From: Methylocystis sp. H62
Lineage (GTDB): Bacteria > Pseudomonadota > Alphaproteobacteria > Rhizobiales > Beijerinckiaceae
Length of the DNA stretch: 64,000 nt
Direction of reading: 5' to 3'
Assembly (NCBI RefSeq): GCF_015709515.1
Contig: NZ_JADNQZ010000058.1
Coordinates: 496,001 to 560,000 of the forward strand
Each line of letters opens with the position of its first letter. Within the stretch, counting starts at the first letter, position 1. A model generated the notes under the pieces. That model was not told the origin of the DNA, searched no databases, and saw only the letters and a program-made list of their open reading frames with translations. This document shows, in pieces, positions 62,757-64,000 of this stretch. The position numbers and the translations under genes were made by a program.

Positions 62757-63824
62757 TCAGGGTAAATCGACGGGCGCGGGGATTCGATCAGCCGATCGAA
62801 GCGCTCCGCGCTCATACCAACCCTTGCTCCGATTGACGATCCAGACGACGCTCAGCATCACAGGAACTTCGATCAGGACGCCCACAACGGTGGCGAGCGC
62901 AGCGCCAGAGTCAAAGCCGAAGAGGCTGATCGCCGCCGCGACCGCCAGTTCAAAGAAATTGCTCGCCCCGATCAGCGCCGAAGGGCCGGCGACGCAATGG
63001 GCTTCTCCCGCCGCGCGATTGAGCAGATAGGCGAGCCCGGCGTTGAAATAGACCTGGATCAGTATCGGCGCCGCAAGCATGGCGATGATCGCGGGTTGCC
63101 GGATGATCTGTTCCCCCTGAAAGCCAAAGAGCAGAACGAGCGTCGCGAGCAGCGCGATCAGCGACGCCGGGCCGATCTGCGCGAGCGCCTTCGCGAGGCC
63201 TTTTTCACCGCCTGCCGCGAGCAACCGTTTGCGGGCGAGCTGCGCGACGATCACCGGAACGACAATGTAGAGGACCACCGAGAGAAACAGCGTGTCCCAC
63301 GGCACGACGATCGAGGACAGTCCAAGCAGCAACCCGACGATGGGCGCGAAAGCGACGATCATGATTGCGTCGTTGAGCGCGACTTGGCTCAGCGTGAAAT
63401 GCGGCTCGCCCTTAATGAGATTCGACCAGACGAACACCATGGCGGTGCAAGGCGCGGCTGCGAGTAGGATAAGGCCGGCGATGTAGGAGTCGATCTGGTC
63501 CGCCGGCAAATAGGGTCGAAACAGATAGCCGATGAAAATCCATCCGAGCAGCGCCATTGAAAAAGGCTTCACCGCCCAGTTGACCGCGAGCGTGACGCTA
63601 ATTCCGCGCCAGTGACGGCCGACTTCCGCGAGCGCCGCGAAGTCGATCTTCATCAGCATCGGCGTGATCATCAGCCAGATGAGCGCCGCGACAGGCAAGT
63701 TGACCTTTGCGACCTCCATCGCGCCAATTGCGTGAAACACGCCCGGCAAGAAATGGCCCAGCGCGACGCCCAAGACGATGCAGAGCGCCACCCAGAGCGA
63801 GAGATAGCGTTCGAAAATGGTCAT
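62757..63824 (-). CDS. acr3: ACR3-family arsenite efflux permease
   Basis: 355 residues with ten hydrophobic segments. The conserved Cys needed for arsenite transport is in LLAAAPCTAMVFVWSNLIKG, and VALNDAIMIVAFAPIVGLL, ALIGASNFFELAVAAAISLF are typical. It exports arsenite across the inner membrane. It starts 3 bases after the upstream arsC-like gene, so the two form an ars operon that continues beyond the window. Confidence 0.93.
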   Translation of the reverse strand: MTIFERYLSLWVALCIVLGVALGHFLPGVFHAIGAMEVAKVNLPVAALIWLMITPMLMKIDFAALAEVGRHWRGISVTLAVNWAVKPFSMALLGWIFIGYLFRPYLPADQIDSYIAGLILLAAAPCTAMVFVWSNLIKGEPHFTLSQVALNDAIMIVAFAPIVGLLLGLSSIVVPWDTLFLSVVLYIVVPVIVAQLARKRLLAAGGEKGLAKALAQIGPASLIALLATLVLLFGFQGEQIIRQPAIIAMLAAPILIQVYFNAGLAYLLNRAAGEAHCVAGPSALIGASNFFELAVAAAISLFGFDSGAALATVVGVLIEVPVMLSVVWIVNRSKGWYERGALRSADRIPAPVDLP

Positions 63825-63827
63825 GAC

Positions 63828-64000
63828 TTACTCCGCGGTCGCGTTCGGCGATGTTGCGCCTTCCATCTCGCCGATCTCGCGCAGGCGCTGGCTGAGCGCG
63901 AGTTTGTCGAGGCGACGCAGTGGAATCGCGCAGAACTGATCGACGCGGTTGCGCAGATAGCGGAAGGCCGTGGCGAAGGCGCGCTGCTTTTCTATGTCGC
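63828..64000 (-). CDS. C-terminal end of an arsenate reductase-type protein (5' end outside window)
   Basis: Only the last 56 or so residues are in the window: DIEKQRAFATAFRYLRNRVD, then QFCAIPLRRLDKLALSQRLR, EIGEMEGATSPNATAE and stop. The segment is like the C-terminus of phosphatase-type ArsC proteins of Rhizobiales. The position just upstream of acr3 supports it. The catalytic Cys region lies outside the window, so the assignment is partial. Confidence 0.6.
   Translation of the reverse strand, partial: DIEKQRAFATAFRYLRNRVDQFCAIPLRRLDKLALSQRLREIGEMEGATSPNATAE

Noticed and set aside
62757-64000. A complete arsenic resistance operon
   Set aside because: Only the exporter is complete; the upstream reductase is cut by the window edge and no regulator is visible.

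Overview
The window reads as chromosome of an alphaproteobacterial methylotroph, most likely a Methylocystis/Methylosinus-type (type II) methanotroph. Evidence: a complete fhcBADC set (tetrahydromethanopterin-linked formyltransferase/hydrolase complex), PQQ synthesis genes (a detached pqqA, and pqqB-pqqC-pqqDE), a lanmodulin-like lanthanide-binding EF-hand protein beside a LutH-like TonB receptor and a LutA-like binding protein, and an LuxR-type response regulator/histidine kinase pair of the kind used in methanol dehydrogenase control. GC-rich codon use and several Rhizobiales-style gene orders agree (DUF2948-hisD-UPF0262-phosphatase; rsfS-rlmH; merR-tRNA-Pro; ppiD-trpE; trpGDC near moaC/moeA; LdtR-DUF6163).

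Layout. 1-3.5 kb: lanthanide uptake/binding genes (lutA partial, lanM, lutH), all on the minus strand. 3.8-8.7 kb: DUF1614 membrane protein, SpoIIAA-like protein, divergent sensor kinase and regulator, di-haem cytochrome c peroxidase, pqqA. 9.0-13.4 kb: fhcBADC, translationally coupled. 13.5-24.9 kb: small secreted protein, putA, hsp20, ubiH-like hydroxylase, pcs, quinone reductase, rsfS, rlmH, an uncharacterised two-gene Cys-rich cassette, DUF2892-like gene, purA with a possible attenuator. 25.3-29.6 kb: hisD operon carrying an unusual GNAT fusion. 29.7-36.3 kb: amidase, SDR-DoxX/DUF2269 pair, a second TonB receptor, tRNA-Pro. 36.3-40.9 kb: merR, ctaA, then a three-gene cassette (TIGR04222-like protein with a CxxxCxxxC tail, DUF692/MNIO enzyme, partner protein), then an orphan fliJ. 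41-44.7 kb: cupin and pqqBC(DE). 45-51 kb: lipoprotein hydrolase, orphan antitoxin, pssA/psd, moeA, moaC. 51-60.5 kb: hicAB, trpCDG, site-2 protease, LdtR-like regulator, trpE, ppiD. 60.7-64 kb: ppk2, a secreted protein, arsenite exporter and the end of arsC.

How they fit: PQQ made by PqqA-E would serve periplasmic methanol dehydrogenases; LutH/LanM/LutA would supply or buffer the lanthanide for XoxF-type enzymes; the Fhc complex passes the C1 unit from methanopterin to formate. The item most likely to be a little-described system is the TIGR04222-MNIO-partner cassette at 38.2-40.5 kb, which looks like a post-translational modification system acting on the Cys tail of a membrane protein. No insertion sequence, prophage, rRNA or CRISPR array was seen. 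All family names come from reading the protein sequences; no database search was run.
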